Below are positions 16,025 to 25,600 of a DNA stretch of 64,000 nt, one piece after another. This DNA comes from Planctomycetota bacterium (GTDB lineage: Bacteria; Planctomycetota; UBA1135; UBA2386): the NCBI GenBank assembly GCA_020638695.1, contig JACKIB010000006.1, positions 196,082 through 260,081 of the forward strand, written 5' to 3'. The notes below the pieces were generated by a model. The model was not told where the DNA came from. It saw only the letters and a program-made list of their open reading frames with translations, and searched no databases. The position numbers and the translations under genes were made by a program. Numbering within the stretch: the first letter of the stretch is position 1; each line of letters starts with the position of its first letter.

Positions 16025-17179
16025 TCAAATGCCCTGGAGGGAAAGAACCCTGTCCAGAGTTCGGCGGTTGATCTCCTGTGCCTGCGCGGTCCGCGGGCTC
16101 GCAGCCACGGGCGCGTCCTCGAACTCGGCCGCCAGTGGTTCGGCGCACTCCGGTTGCCACGCTGCAATCCACCCCGGATCGATCCGAGTCGGCACCGGCC
16201 GCTCGCTCATCTCCAGCCAAACCAAGGACCAGGCACGCGGCGTCACGCTGTACGGTTGGTATCCGCCGCCTCCGGTGGCGACCCATCGGCCGCCACACAC
16301 TTCGTCGGCGAGCTCTCGCACCATCCGGGCCGCGCGGCGCATCGGCGCCGTCGTCAGCATCAGCTGCGCCAGCGGATCCTCTCGGTGTGGGTCGCACCCG
16401 TGCTGGCTGACGATCAGCCCGGGCCGGAATCGGCGAACCACCGCCGGCAGGATGGCAGCCACGCATTCCCACCAGGATGCGTCGTCCGTGAACGGTGCGA
16501 AGGGCATGTTGACGATGCTGCCGCGAGCGGCCCCGCGACCGATGTCCTCGGCGCGTCCGGTGCCGGGAAACAGCGTCTCGGGCGACTGGTGGAACGAGAC
16601 CGTGACGACCCCCGGGTCGCCGGCGAATGCGTCCTCAACCCCGTCCCCGTGGTGCACGTCGAAGTCGACGTAGAGCACGCGATCGACACCGGCCTGCCGT
16701 GCGGCGCGTATGCCGGCGACCAGGTCGTTGTAGATGCAGAACCCGCTGGCGCGGCGGCGGAACGCGTGGTGCAGCCCACCTGCCGTGTTCAGCGCGTGGC
16801 GGCGCTGCCCGGCGAGTACCGCCCGCACGCAGGTCAAGGTCGCCCCGACGACGGCTGCGGCCGCGGCGTGCTGGCCAACCGCGATGGGGTTGTCCGAGGT
16901 TCCGAGGCCGAACCCGAGCGCGCTGGCCCGCTGTGCCGGGGTGGTTCGCGCGGCGGAGGTGGCCTCGACCATCGCGATGTAGTCCGCGTCGTGGGCCAAC
17001 TCCAGGTCGAGCGGGCCGGCCGGCACCGCGGTCATCCGCTCGGCGGGGGTGGCCATTCCCATACGGTCGATCAGATCGAATAGGGGGAGCTGTCGGTGCC
17101 GTGCGAACGGGTGGTCGGCACCGAGGTCGTACACCGGCAGCGCCGGCGCGTCGATCAACCCGCAAAGCGTGTCGTCCAT
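16025..17179 (-). CDS. class I histone-deacetylase family protein (AcuC / acetylpolyamine amidohydrolase type)
   Basis: A 384-residue Zn-dependent deacetylase that removes acetyl groups from lysine or polyamines. The motifs of the arginase/deacetylase fold are in order: NTAGGLHHAFRRRASGFCIYND; metal ligands in YVDFDVHHGDGVEDAF; SFHQSPETLFPGTG; the second Asp in VSQHGCDPHREDPLAQ; and ATGGGGYQPYSV with the transition-state Tyr. The start ATG 17179 gives MDDTLCGLID and full length. The C-terminal tail after SLVWLEM is normal for AcuC. It is divergent from the ECF sigma operon, 69 bases away. No acetyl-CoA synthetase is nearby, so the link to acetoin use seen in Bacillus is not supported here. 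Confidence 0.93.
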   Translation of the reverse strand: MDDTLCGLIDAPALPVYDLGADHPFARHRQLPLFDLIDRMGMATPAERMTAVPAGPLDLELAHDADYIAMVEATSAARTTPAQRASALGFGLGTSDNPIAVGQHAAAAAVVGATLTCVRAVLAGQRRHALNTAGGLHHAFRRRASGFCIYNDLVAGIRAARQAGVDRVLYVDFDVHHGDGVEDAFAGDPGVVTVSFHQSPETLFPGTGRAEDIGRGAARGSIVNMPFAPFTDDASWWECVAAILPAVVRRFRPGLIVSQHGCDPHREDPLAQLMLTTAPMRRAARMVRELADEVCGGRWVATGGGGYQPYSVTPRAWSLVWLEMSERPVPTRIDPGWIAAWQPECAEPLAAEFEDAPVAASPRTAQAQEINRRTLDRVLSLQGI

Positions 17180-17248
17180 CGCGAAGATCCGGGAAAACGG
17201 GCCGGCGGCGGCCCGCCCCCGGCGCACTCAACATCCCCGATCAGCCTC

Positions 17249-17869
17249 GTGAATCCCAGACCTCGAAGCCTTCCGACCGCCGACCGCGGCACCGGCCCGC
17301 AGGACTTGCTGCTGGTGCGGAGCGCGCTCACCGGAGACCGGGCCGGGCTGGACGAGGTGATGCGGCGGCTCGCGTGTGTGGTGCGGTTCGTGTTCCGGCT
17401 CAACAAGTCGTTGGGCTACGGCATGCCGACCGAAGCGCTGGAGGACGTCACGCAGCAGGTCTACCTGGCCGTCTGGCCGCGGCTGCCCGACTTCGCGGGC
17501 ACCTCGGCGCTGGAGACCTGGGTGTTCGGCTTCTGCCGCAACTGCCTGCGGGCCGAGTTCCGCCGCCGCGCGGCGTGGCGGTCCGCCCACGGCGATGCCG
17601 AGCGGGACGAGGCGCCGGATCCGACGCCGGCGGAACTGCCCCCCGGGGACCAGGCGATCCGCAGCGAGGGCCTCGACATCCTGCATCAGGAGATCGAACA
17701 ACTCGACGCGTTCGACCGCGAAGTGGTGGAGCTGCGGCACCTGCAGGACTGGAGTTTCGAGCAGATCGCCCGGCAGAAGAACATGCCCACCAGCACGGTC
17801 AAAGACCGTTGCTATAGGGCTCTCGATCGGATTCGCACGCGGATGACGCGACGCTACGGCCATGCATGA
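17249..17869 (+). CDS. ECF-type RNA polymerase sigma factor
   Basis: A 206-residue sigma factor with only regions 2 and 4. Region 2 spans VVRFVFRLNKSLGYG to CRNCLRAEFRRRAAW, including LEDVTQQVYLAVWPRL, which contacts the polymerase and the -10 element. Region 4 spans LDAFDREVVELRHLQDW and FEQIARQKNMPTSTVKDR, a helix-turn-helix for the -35 element. GTG 17249 is the likely start, giving VNPRPRSLP. The next gene starts inside its last codons (8-bp overlap), so sigma and membrane regulator are made together. It probably controls the adjoining CHAT-peptidase gene and its own operon, as in other ECF/anti-sigma pairs; that is inference. Confidence 0.9.
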   Translation: MNPRPRSLPTADRGTGPQDLLLVRSALTGDRAGLDEVMRRLACVVRFVFRLNKSLGYGMPTEALEDVTQQVYLAVWPRLPDFAGTSALETWVFGFCRNCLRAEFRRRAAWRSAHGDAERDEAPDPTPAELPPGDQAIRSEGLDILHQEIEQLDAFDREVVELRHLQDWSFEQIARQKNMPTSTVKDRCYRALDRIRTRMTRRYGHA

Positions 17870-18608
17870 CCAACGGGATTTCGAGCAGCTGTTCGCTGCG
17901 TTCACCAATGCCGAGCTGACCGCCGAGGAGACGGCGCGGCTGCGTGCCCTCGCGGCGCCCGATGTCGGGCGTCGCGGCGCGGTGGCCGAGGTCGAGGCCG
18001 TGCACGAACTATTCGCGGCGGAGGCAGCGCTGCGCGCCGATACACTGCGGCCGGTCGAACCGGTGGAGGAAGCCAGTGAGGGGTTCCAGCGGTTGGCTCG
18101 TGCCGCGGGCCGGGCCGAGCAGCGGATCCGCGACCGGCTGGCCCAGCCGTCGGTGCTCCGTGCAAGTGTCGATGTGACCTCGCCGCGGCGGGTGCGCCGT
18201 GTGGTGTGGCTCGCCGCTGCCGGACTGTTGCTGGTGGTGCTGGCCGGTATCCTGACGCACCGCGGCGGGCAGCCTGCACTCGACCTCCGCACCCCGGACC
18301 GCGCCGTGCTCGGTCACGATCGGATCCATGCGACGTCGACCCTGTCGGCGCGTTCCGCCAAGCTGGCCTGGACCGCGGTCGCCGGGGCCAACCACTACCA
18401 TGCGGTCATCCTCGACGAAACCCAGGCCGTCCTGTTGCAGCGTGCCGCGTCGGAGCGGCGGGAGACGGAATGGGGTTTGACGGCGGTCGAGTTCGCGCGG
18501 TTGCGCAGCTCTCGGGGGCCGCTCGCCCTGCAGGTCGTGGCATTCGACCGCGACGGTCGCGAGGTCGGTCGAACCGAGGCTGGGCAGCAGCTGCGGTTGC
18601 TCGACTGA
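17862..18608 (+). CDS. single-pass membrane protein, likely anti-sigma factor
   Basis: A 248-residue protein in the position of an anti-sigma factor, overlapping the sigma gene by 8 bases. The first 110 residues are cytoplasmic and helical (DFEQLFAAFTNAELTAEE, LRALAAPD), resembling an anti-sigma domain without the zinc-binding HxxxCxxC. One transmembrane helix follows (RVVWLAAAGLLLVVLAGIL). The outer 110 residues include LAWTAVAGANHYHAVILDE and LQVVAFDRDGREVGRTE, a fibronectin type III-like pattern, which could sense an envelope signal. The family is not certain; context carries the assignment. Confidence 0.65.
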   Translation: MHDQRDFEQLFAAFTNAELTAEETARLRALAAPDVGRRGAVAEVEAVHELFAAEAALRADTLRPVEPVEEASEGFQRLARAAGRAEQRIRDRLAQPSVLRASVDVTSPRRVRRVVWLAAAGLLLVVLAGILTHRGGQPALDLRTPDRAVLGHDRIHATSTLSARSAKLAWTAVAGANHYHAVILDETQAVLLQRAASERRETEWGLTAVEFARLRSSRGPLALQVVAFDRDGREVGRTEAGQQLRLLD

Positions 18609-21295
18609 CGCACCCCGCCGGGTGGCTTGCGGCGGTCCTGCTCGTCGCAGCGGGGTTGCGCGCGCAGACGGAGGCCTACCGGCGGGCGCTGCGCGCGGTG
18701 CAGGCGGAGTGCGACCGGATCACCGGCAACCCGGCGGTCCGCGCGGACGATCTCGCTGCGGCGGCGCGGGCGCGACTGCAGCTCGAGGCCGCGCGGGGCG
18801 CGGTCGCCGGCCTACCCGTGCAACACCGCGGCGCTGCGTTGTTCGGTCTGGGCGTGTGGCAGGCGCAGGTGTGTTGGCGCCTCGGCACTCCCGAGGACCT
18901 CCGCGAGGCGGTGCGCGTTGGCGTGCAGGTGCGCGCCGCGGCCAGTTCCGCCGGGTGCTACCGCGGGCACTACCGGACCCTGCTGCTGATCGTGTTGTGG
19001 CGCAGCATGGCGGAGGCCGAGTTCCACGGCTTGCTCGCCGAGCGGCAGGACGAAGCGTTCCTGCTCGCCAGCGAGACGCTCGCCGAACTGCGCAAGAAGT
19101 GGCCGACCTGGACCGCTGCACTGCGCATCCTGCGCGCCGAGCTGCGGTTCGCCGCGGACCGTCCCGAAGCCGCGGTCCGCGACCTGCGAGAGTTGGCGCA
19201 CGCCGACCCGCGCGCCGACGTGCGCGAGGAGTGCAACAGTCTGCTGGCGTGGCACTTCATCGAGCTGCGCGATTTCGAGCGCGCCAAGGTGTTCCTCGGG
19301 GAGCTCCCCGCCGACCGCCTGCGCTACCCACGCGCGTTGATCGCCTACCAGCAGCGCGACTTCACGTTCGCCGCCGAGCAGGCCGATCTGCTGCGCAGGT
19401 CCGAAGCGACGGCGCGCAACCACCTGTTGTACGCCAATGCCGTGGAGGGCATGGCGCAAGAGTCCGTCGATCCAGGCGAACGGCGGGTGCTGTTCAACCG
19501 CGCACTGCTCGCCTACCTCGACGCCAAGCAATCCGATGCGCGGGCACCCCCGGCACAGCGGGACGTGCTCACCCGCGCAGCGGCGCTCAACGGTCAAGGA
19601 GACTGTCTGCTCGGCCTCGGCAACCTCGACAGGGCCGAGCGTGCGTACCGCGAGGTCCTGACCGGACTGGCCGGGGATCGGTCGATCACCGCCTCCGCCG
19701 AGTTGGCCGAGACGCACAAGGACCTCGGCCGCCTCGCAGAGCACCGCGGCGACGCGACCGGGGCTCGTGCGCACTACCGATCGGCGCTCGACACCGTGGA
19801 GGCGATGCGCCGCGCGATCCCGCTGGACGCTCTCGGCATCGCCTGGCTGCAACCGAGCCAACTCGAAGCGGTCGATGGCTACCTGCGGCTGGCGGCTTCC
19901 GGTGCGGCGTCGGCGCTCGAGGCGCTGTGGGCAGCCGATCGAATGCAAGCGCGCGGCGTGCTCGATTGGATGGAGCACCGGCCGTCACCTCGCGATCTCC
20001 AGCGCTACCGCACCGCGCTGCGGCGATTGAGCCGCGCACGAACCGGCGAGGATCTGCGCCGGGACCGGGTCGCATTCGAGCAACTCCGCACGGTCGGGCA
20101 GTCGGGTGCCCGGCGCTCGGCCGCTGCGCTGACCGCGGAGCAGTTGAGCGTGCTGCTGAAGGTGTTGCCGAGCACCACCGTGCTGTGGTACTGGCTGGGG
20201 AAGCGCATCGAAGGGCAGCGGGTGTATCTGATCACGGCGACGGCGGGTCACGTGGTGGTGCACGACCTCGGCGCAGGAGCCGACGGACTGGCCTCCCTGC
20301 GTCGGGCGCGTACCGCGGTTGCGGCGCCGAGCAGCGCCGATCCGTGGCCCGATCTCGACGCCGCGGCGCGCTTCTTCCTGCCGGAGTCGGTCGAGCTCGG
20401 AGCGGCACAGCGGTTGGTGGTGTGCGTCGACCCTGCACTCCACGGCCTGCCGTTCGAGGCATTGCGCCGCGACCGCCGGCCGATCGGGTCGTCGCACGCG
20501 GTGTTCCGTGCCCCATCCCTCGCGGTGCTCGCTCGCTTGCGGGAGCGGACGACGCGGTCCGGCGGTGTGCTGGTGGTGGACTCGGCCGAGCCGCCCACTG
20601 AACAGCGCGAACTCCACCAGTTGAGTGTGTTGGCATTCTCCGCCGCGGAAGCCGAGCTGGTGGCGCGTAGCCGACCGGTGCACCGCTTGCACCACGCCGC
20701 CGCGACCTTCGCGAGGATCCAGCAGGAACTCCGACCCGGGCACGGTTTCGGGTGGGTGCACGTCAGCAGCCACGCGATCGCGCACGCCTGGGTGCCTTCC
20801 GCCTCGTTGCTGATGCTGAGTGACGGTCCGCTCGACATGGGGGCGTTGGCAGGGCTCGATCTGACCGGGATGTTCGTGGTGTTCAGCGCCTGTTCCTCGG
20901 CGGGCGGCACCAGCGTCGCAGGTGAAGGGGTGAAGGGCTTGCTGTGGGGGCCGTTCGGCGCCGGCGCGCGGGGGGTGGTCGCATCCCACTGGGCGGTCAA
21001 CCAACAGGCGACCAAGGACCTCATGGGGCAGTTCCACTACTTCGTCGCCGCGGGCCATGAGCCGGGTGAGGCGATGCGGCGTGCCCGCGCCGCGCTGGCG
21101 GCAGCCCCAAACTACGCGCACCCGAGCTTCTGGGCGGGGTTCGGGGTGTACGCTGCTCCGGGCGCGGACGGAGCGGATCGATCGATGTGGGGCGCGGTGG
21201 TGTGGCCGGTGCTCGGTGGTGGTTTCGGCGTGCTGTTGTGCGCAGGGTGGTGGATCCGTTCGCGAGGTTCCCGTCGCGGCGCGGGCGGCGGCTGA
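18605..21295 (+). CDS. exported TPR-CHAT domain protein (caspase-like peptidase)
   Basis: About 896 residues: a signal peptide (WLAAVLLVAAGLRAQ, cut LRA|Q), a long helical region of TPR-like repeats (for example GNLDRAERAYREVLTGLAG and GDATGARAHYRSALDTVEA), a C-terminal CHAT domain and a last membrane helix (VVWPVLGGGFGVLLCAGWW). The CHAT catalytic pair is intact: His723 in VHVSSHAIAH and Cys763 in VVFSACSSAGG. The motifs GVVASHWAVNQQATKDLM and HPSFWAGFGVY follow. CHAT proteins are clan CD cysteine peptidases like caspases. No ATG, GTG or TTG lies close; CTG 18605, overlapping the anti-sigma stop as CTGA, gives a clean signal peptide. The operon suggests sigma-controlled or stress-linked proteolysis outside the cytoplasm. 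Confidence 0.85.
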   Translation: MTHPAGWLAAVLLVAAGLRAQTEAYRRALRAVQAECDRITGNPAVRADDLAAAARARLQLEAARGAVAGLPVQHRGAALFGLGVWQAQVCWRLGTPEDLREAVRVGVQVRAAASSAGCYRGHYRTLLLIVLWRSMAEAEFHGLLAERQDEAFLLASETLAELRKKWPTWTAALRILRAELRFAADRPEAAVRDLRELAHADPRADVREECNSLLAWHFIELRDFERAKVFLGELPADRLRYPRALIAYQQRDFTFAAEQADLLRRSEATARNHLLYANAVEGMAQESVDPGERRVLFNRALLAYLDAKQSDARAPPAQRDVLTRAAALNGQGDCLLGLGNLDRAERAYREVLTGLAGDRSITASAELAETHKDLGRLAEHRGDATGARAHYRSALDTVEAMRRAIPLDALGIAWLQPSQLEAVDGYLRLAASGAASALEALWAADRMQARGVLDWMEHRPSPRDLQRYRTALRRLSRARTGEDLRRDRVAFEQLRTVGQSGARRSAAALTAEQLSVLLKVLPSTTVLWYWLGKRIEGQRVYLITATAGHVVVHDLGAGADGLASLRRARTAVAAPSSADPWPDLDAAARFFLPESVELGAAQRLVVCVDPALHGLPFEALRRDRRPIGSSHAVFRAPSLAVLARLRERTTRSGGVLVVDSAEPPTEQRELHQLSVLAFSAAEAELVARSRPVHRLHHAAATFARIQQELRPGHGFGWVHVSSHAIAHAWVPSASLLMLSDGPLDMGALAGLDLTGMFVVFSACSSAGGTSVAGEGVKGLLWGPFGAGARGVVASHWAVNQQATKDLMGQFHYFVAAGHEPGEAMRRARAALAAAPNYAHPSFWAGFGVYAAPGADGADRSMWGAVVWPVLGGGFGVLLCAGWWIRSRGSRRGAGGG

Positions 21296-21360
21296 CCGAC
21301 GGTCCGAGGGTTGGATGGTGTTCGGGCCTACCTCGGCCTCGACCTCTGGAACCGCGAGGG

Positions 21361-21443
21361 CTCCCCTCACGACCCCGTCGGCATCGGCTTCGATCCAAGG
21401 CAAGTTGCGACCGAAGCCGATGCCGACGGGGCCGCGAGGGGAG
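21361..21443. repeat. REP-like palindrome downstream of the RAYT gene
   Basis: CCCCGTCGGCATCGGCTTCG (21373-21392) and its perfect reverse complement (21412-21431) form a 20-bp stem with a 19-base loop. Outer arms CTCCCCTC and GAGGGGAG extend it. The core GTCGGCATCGG is shared with the palindrome at 22423-22515, on the other side of the transposase gene. The spacer 21296-21525 contains nothing else recognisable. Confidence 0.8.
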
Positions 21444-21525
21444 TGGGGGGAGTCCTGAGGTGCGTCTGCAGGTGTTGTTGTGGGGTATCCGCGTCGGGTC
21501 GAAGTGGGACGCTCGTGGGTGGGCA

Positions 21526-22209
21526 TCAGCCCGGAACCTCGCGGTGGCCGATCAGCCCGTGTGTTCGCCAGCCGACGTTCAACAGCCAGTTGCGCGCACG
21601 CGCGACCGGTCGAGCGAGTTCTGACGCGACTCGGCTCGTCAGCTTCTCCCGCCAACCGTCGAACCAGCATCCCGAGGTAAACCAGTCGATCTCCTGTGCC
21701 AACCGCACACCGTGCCTGCGCGCGTTGTTGAGCACGTAGGCGAGCGCGTGGCGCACTTCGCGGGGTGTGCGCAGGATGTGGTCGTGGTAGCGGTCGGCGA
21801 ATACTCTGCCTACGCGACGCCAAAGCCGGTTCAAGGCCCGAGCGATGCGAATCAACAACCCCTGCATGCCGCGCGACAGGCACGAGCGGTCCTTCGCCTC
21901 GACGATCATGTGCAGGTGGTTGCCCTGCACGGAGTAGTGCACGAGGCGAAGGCCGTTGCCTTCGCAGCCCTTCGCGAACGCCGCGAGCAGCACCGCGTAC
22001 ACGCCCTGGCTGCGCAGCGACGGAAGCCCGCGCACCAGCCGCGTCGTCACGTGCACCGGAAAGCGCGAGGCCAACGCCGCACGACTTCGATGCGACACCC
22101 CGGCCTTGTCACCCTTCGGCTTGCGCCCCGCCCCCTTGCGCCGACCTCCCCAGTTCATGCGAGGGAACGGCAGTAGGCCCGTGTTGTCCTTCGATCGCTT
22201 CATCCGCAT
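21526..22209 (-). CDS. REP-associated tyrosine transposase (RAYT, Y1/TnpA-REP family)
   Basis: RAYTs are single-copy, domesticated relatives of IS200/IS605 HUH transposases that cut and move REP palindromes. From ATG 22209 the protein has 227 residues. It shows a basic start (GGRRKGAGRKPKGDKAGVSH), VHVTTRLVRGLPSLR, the HUH motif in YSVQGNHLHMIVEA, GRVFADRYHDHIL, and the single catalytic Tyr in ALAYVLNNARRHG. AGGG lies just ahead of the start. A sigma70-like promoter and an unusually AT-rich stretch sit upstream. REP-like palindromes with a shared core flank the gene on both sides, as expected for this family. It is not a complete insertion sequence with terminal repeats. Confidence 0.92.
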   Translation of the reverse strand: MRMKRSKDNTGLLPFPRMNWGGRRKGAGRKPKGDKAGVSHRSRAALASRFPVHVTTRLVRGLPSLRSQGVYAVLLAAFAKGCEGNGLRLVHYSVQGNHLHMIVEAKDRSCLSRGMQGLLIRIARALNRLWRRVGRVFADRYHDHILRTPREVRHALAYVLNNARRHGVRLAQEIDWFTSGCWFDGWREKLTSRVASELARPVARARNWLLNVGWRTHGLIGHREVPG

Positions 22210-22232
22210 CACCCTGCCCTTGTTAGAGCATA

Positions 22233-22261
22233 GTTCTACGAACAAAGTCACGACAAGTCAA
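22233..22261 (-). promoter_or_regulatory. sigma70-type promoter of the RAYT gene
   Basis: On the minus strand TTGACT (22261-22256), a 17-base spacer and TAGAAC (22238-22233) precede the RAYT start by about 25 bases. The surroundings (22225-22300) are far richer in A and T than the rest of the window, and AGTCACGAC occurs twice, hinting at transferred DNA. This differs from the leaderless TAnnnT starts of the host genes. Confidence 0.5.
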
Positions 22262-22422
22262 GTCACGACTCAATGTTTTCACATGTAATTCGGGTCAAGC
22301 CGCATCGAACCGATCCACTTGCTTGTCGATCGATCCCCTAACGCGTCACCGCTTGCCAGCGCGACATCGACCCGGTCAGTGCTCAATCAGAATCACGGCC
22401 CTCCACCCCCAGACCCCACCCG

Positions 22423-22515
22423 CTCTCCCGCGGCCCCGTCGCCGTCGGCATCGGTCGCTCTAGCCGAGCGAAGCGAGCCCGGACCGATGCCGACGGCGAC
22501 GGGGTCGTGGGAGAG
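22423..22515. repeat. REP-like palindrome upstream of the RAYT gene
   Basis: A 34-base arm at 22423-22456 pairs with 22482-22515 almost perfectly (two G-T pairs); the inner CGCCGTCGGCATCGGTC matches exactly. The loop contains a further small palindrome. The core GTCGGCATCGG is the same as in the palindrome at 21361-21443. The remaining part of the gene-free stretch 22210-22657 is AT-rich next to the RAYT promoter, with a C/A-rich tract at about 22556-22615 next to the giant gene's 3' end. No other feature was found. Confidence 0.8.
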
Positions 22516-22657
22516 CCCCGCGGCTTCAGAGCTCGAGGTTGAGGGAGCCCAAGAGTCCTACAACCCAACAGCCCAACACCCCACCCCCAACACCCCACCC
22601 CGAGTGTCCACAACCCGGCCACACCGCGCGGCCCCATTCCCCGCAATCCCTCCGCGC

Positions 22658-25600
22658 TCAGCGATCTTCGCCGCGCGGTGGCGACCCGCCGCGCAAGAAC
22701 GCGAGCATCGCTGCCCACAGCTTGCCGACCCCGGGTTTCACTTCGTGCGCCGCATCTCCCTCGTCCAGGTCCGCACGCGCCGCCATGCCCCCGCTGGGCG
22801 TCCCCGGTCGTTGGACGTCGTGCACCGGCTCGACGCGGACCGTCAGCTGTTGGGTGGTCTGCTCGCCGCTGACCGTGATCGTTACCTCGAACACGAGTTC
22901 CTCGGAGACGAATACCTGCGGCAGCACGATCGACGGGTTGCGTGCCGAAACGTCGGACATGGCGGTCGACGTCCCGGAGACCTGCTTCCAGGTGAACGTG
23001 TGCTCTGTCTGTCCGGGGCCGCTCAGGATCGGCGCGAGCTCCACCGTGGCGCCACCACCCGCCACCACGGTCGTCGTCGGCAAGGTGGCACCCGGCAGGA
23101 CCTGCACGGTGACCAGGTCGCTCTGGGTGGTTGCGCCCTCGCTCACCTCGACGCGGAACACCAACCGATCGATCTGTTCGCCCTCCGGCGCGACGAACGT
23201 CGGCCGGAGCGAGGTTGCACCGTCGAGCGCCACCGGCGTGCCACCGACCTGAGTCCACACCACCGACGAACCGCGTCCTGACCCGCCGGTGAGTTCGGCG
23301 ACCAAGGTCACGGTCGTGCCGGCGCCCACCGTCCGGTCGGCGCCCGCCTCGATGTGCAGCGGGAGATCGGCCGCGGGCATGGGCTCGGCTGCTTGCTCGA
23401 CGGGGCGTGTCGAGGCGGAACCGATGTCCGTCGGCTGGTCGGTCGGTACCGGCGACTCGCTCGATGTGGTGGTGGATTGGGTGGACGTTCCGGCACCCAC
23501 GGTGGCGAGTTGGGGGACCAAGGTCGGACCCGCGCTGCCGCCGGTTGTGGTCGTCGCGTCCGCTTCCGGATCGGACGACGCCGCGGCGGCACCGCTGTCG
23601 CGTTCCGGCGCCTTGTCGAGCGTGACGGTCACGGTCTCGACCGTGGTCAGGTTGCCGTCGGAGACCGCGATTTGGAACGTCGCGGTGGTCGGGCTCTGGA
23701 CCTCGGGCGCCACGAACGAAGCGTTGGTGCCGCTGCCCACCAGAGTCACCGCGGGCCCGGACGTCTGGGTCCACACGAAGGTCAGCGGGCTTCCCTCGGG
23801 ATCGGTTGCGCTCGCCGAAAGCGTCACCGTGTCCCCGCTCTCGGCGTTCTGCGACGGCCCGACGCGCACCGTGGGTGCGCTGTCCACAGCGTCGATCTGG
23901 ATCTGCACGGTGTCGGCCGAGGCGTTCGCGCCGTCGTCGACCGTCAGTTCGAAGGTGACCGTCGCACCCGCGGGGAGGTTCGGTGCGACGAAGCTCGGAG
24001 CCGCGGACAGCGGATCGTCGAGGACCACTGCCGGTCCACCGGTCTGCACCCAGTGGTAGGTCAGTGTCCCGCCTTCGGGATCCCGACTCGCGGTCCCGTC
24101 CAGCGACACCACCTGGCCTTCGCGCACCGTCCGGTCGGCGCCGGCGTCGGCGGTCGGTGCGTCGTCGTCGGCCCGCACGGTCACCGTCACCGTGTCGGTC
24201 GCCACGTTGGCCGCATCCTGGACTCGCAGCTCGAACGTCAAGTCGGTATTCGACAGACCTTCGGGCGCGACGAACGACGGCGTTGCGGTGTTGGCACCGA
24301 TCAAGCGGACGGCGGGTCCGCTCGTCTGCACCCAGGTGTAGGCCAGACTCGATCCCTCGGGATCGGTCGAGGCGGAGCCGTCGAGCACCACCAGGTCGCC
24401 TTCGTCGACGCTGCGATCCGAACCGGCATCGGTGGTCGGCGGGTCGTCGAGTGCGTGGACCGTGACGGTAACGGTGGCGATCGAACTCTGCGTCCCGTCG
24501 GAGACTTCGAGTTCGAAGTCCAGATCGGCGCTGGCCACCAACTCCGGGGCGACGAAGGTCGGCTGGATCGCACTGACGTCGCTCAAGGTGACCGGCGGAC
24601 CGCCTACCTGCCGCCAGGTGTAGGTCAGTGATTGTCCCTCCGGGTCCGAGCTGTGCGAACCGTCGAGCGTCACCACGCTGTTCTCGAATGCGGCCCGATC
24701 GGCGCCGGCGTCGGCGGTGGGTGCATCGTCGTCGGCGTTCACCGTGATGGTCACCGTGTCGGCCGAGGCGTTCACGCCGTCCGTGACGGTGACCTGGAAC
24801 ACGAGCGTGGTGTTGGTCAACTGGTCCGGCGCAGTGAAGGTGGGCTGTGCCGATCCGGCGTTGCCGAGCACGACCGCCGGACCACTCAGCTGGCTCCAGC
24901 TGTACGCGAGCGGCTTGCCCTCGGGGTCCGTACTGCCCCGAGCGTCGAGCGTCACCGGGCTGCCCTCCGCGACGGCACGGTCGGCGCCCGCGTCGGCGGT
25001 GGGTGCGTCGTCGTCTGCATTCACCGTGATCGTGACCGTCGCGACCGAGACGTCGCTGCCATCGCTGACGGTCAGTTGGAAGGTCAGGTCGGTGTTCGCC
25101 AGCAAGTCGGGTGCGGTGAACGTCGGGCTCGCGACGGTCTCGTCGCTGAGCACTACCGTCGGTCCGCTGATCTGACTCCAGATGTAGGTCAGCGGCTGGC
25201 CTTCGGGATCGGAGCTGCCGGTCCCGTCGAGTGCGACCAGCGCCCCCTCGGTGACGGTCTGCGGTGCGCCGGCGTCCGCGGTCGGTGCGTCGTTGTCGGC
25301 GTTGACCGTGATCGTCACGGTGTCGACCGAGGCCGTCGTGCCGTCGGTGACCGTGAGTTCGAAGGTCAGGTCGGTGTTGGCGAGTGACTCCGGGGCGGTG
25401 AAGGTCGGGTTGGCCGCGGTCGGGTCACTCAGCGTGACCGCTGGGCCACCGGTCTGCACCCAGGTGAACGCGAGCGGCTTGGCTTCGGGGTCCGTGCTGC
25501 CGCTGCCGTCGAGCGTCACCGCGTCGCCTTCCGCGACCGTCTGGTCCGAACCCGCGTCGGCGGTGGGTGCGTCGTCATCGGCTTGGATCGTGATGTCGAC

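Noticed and set aside
21526..22209. RAYT region as a complete insertion sequence
   Set aside because: No terminal inverted repeats or target duplication bracket the gene; the flanking palindromes are REP-like.
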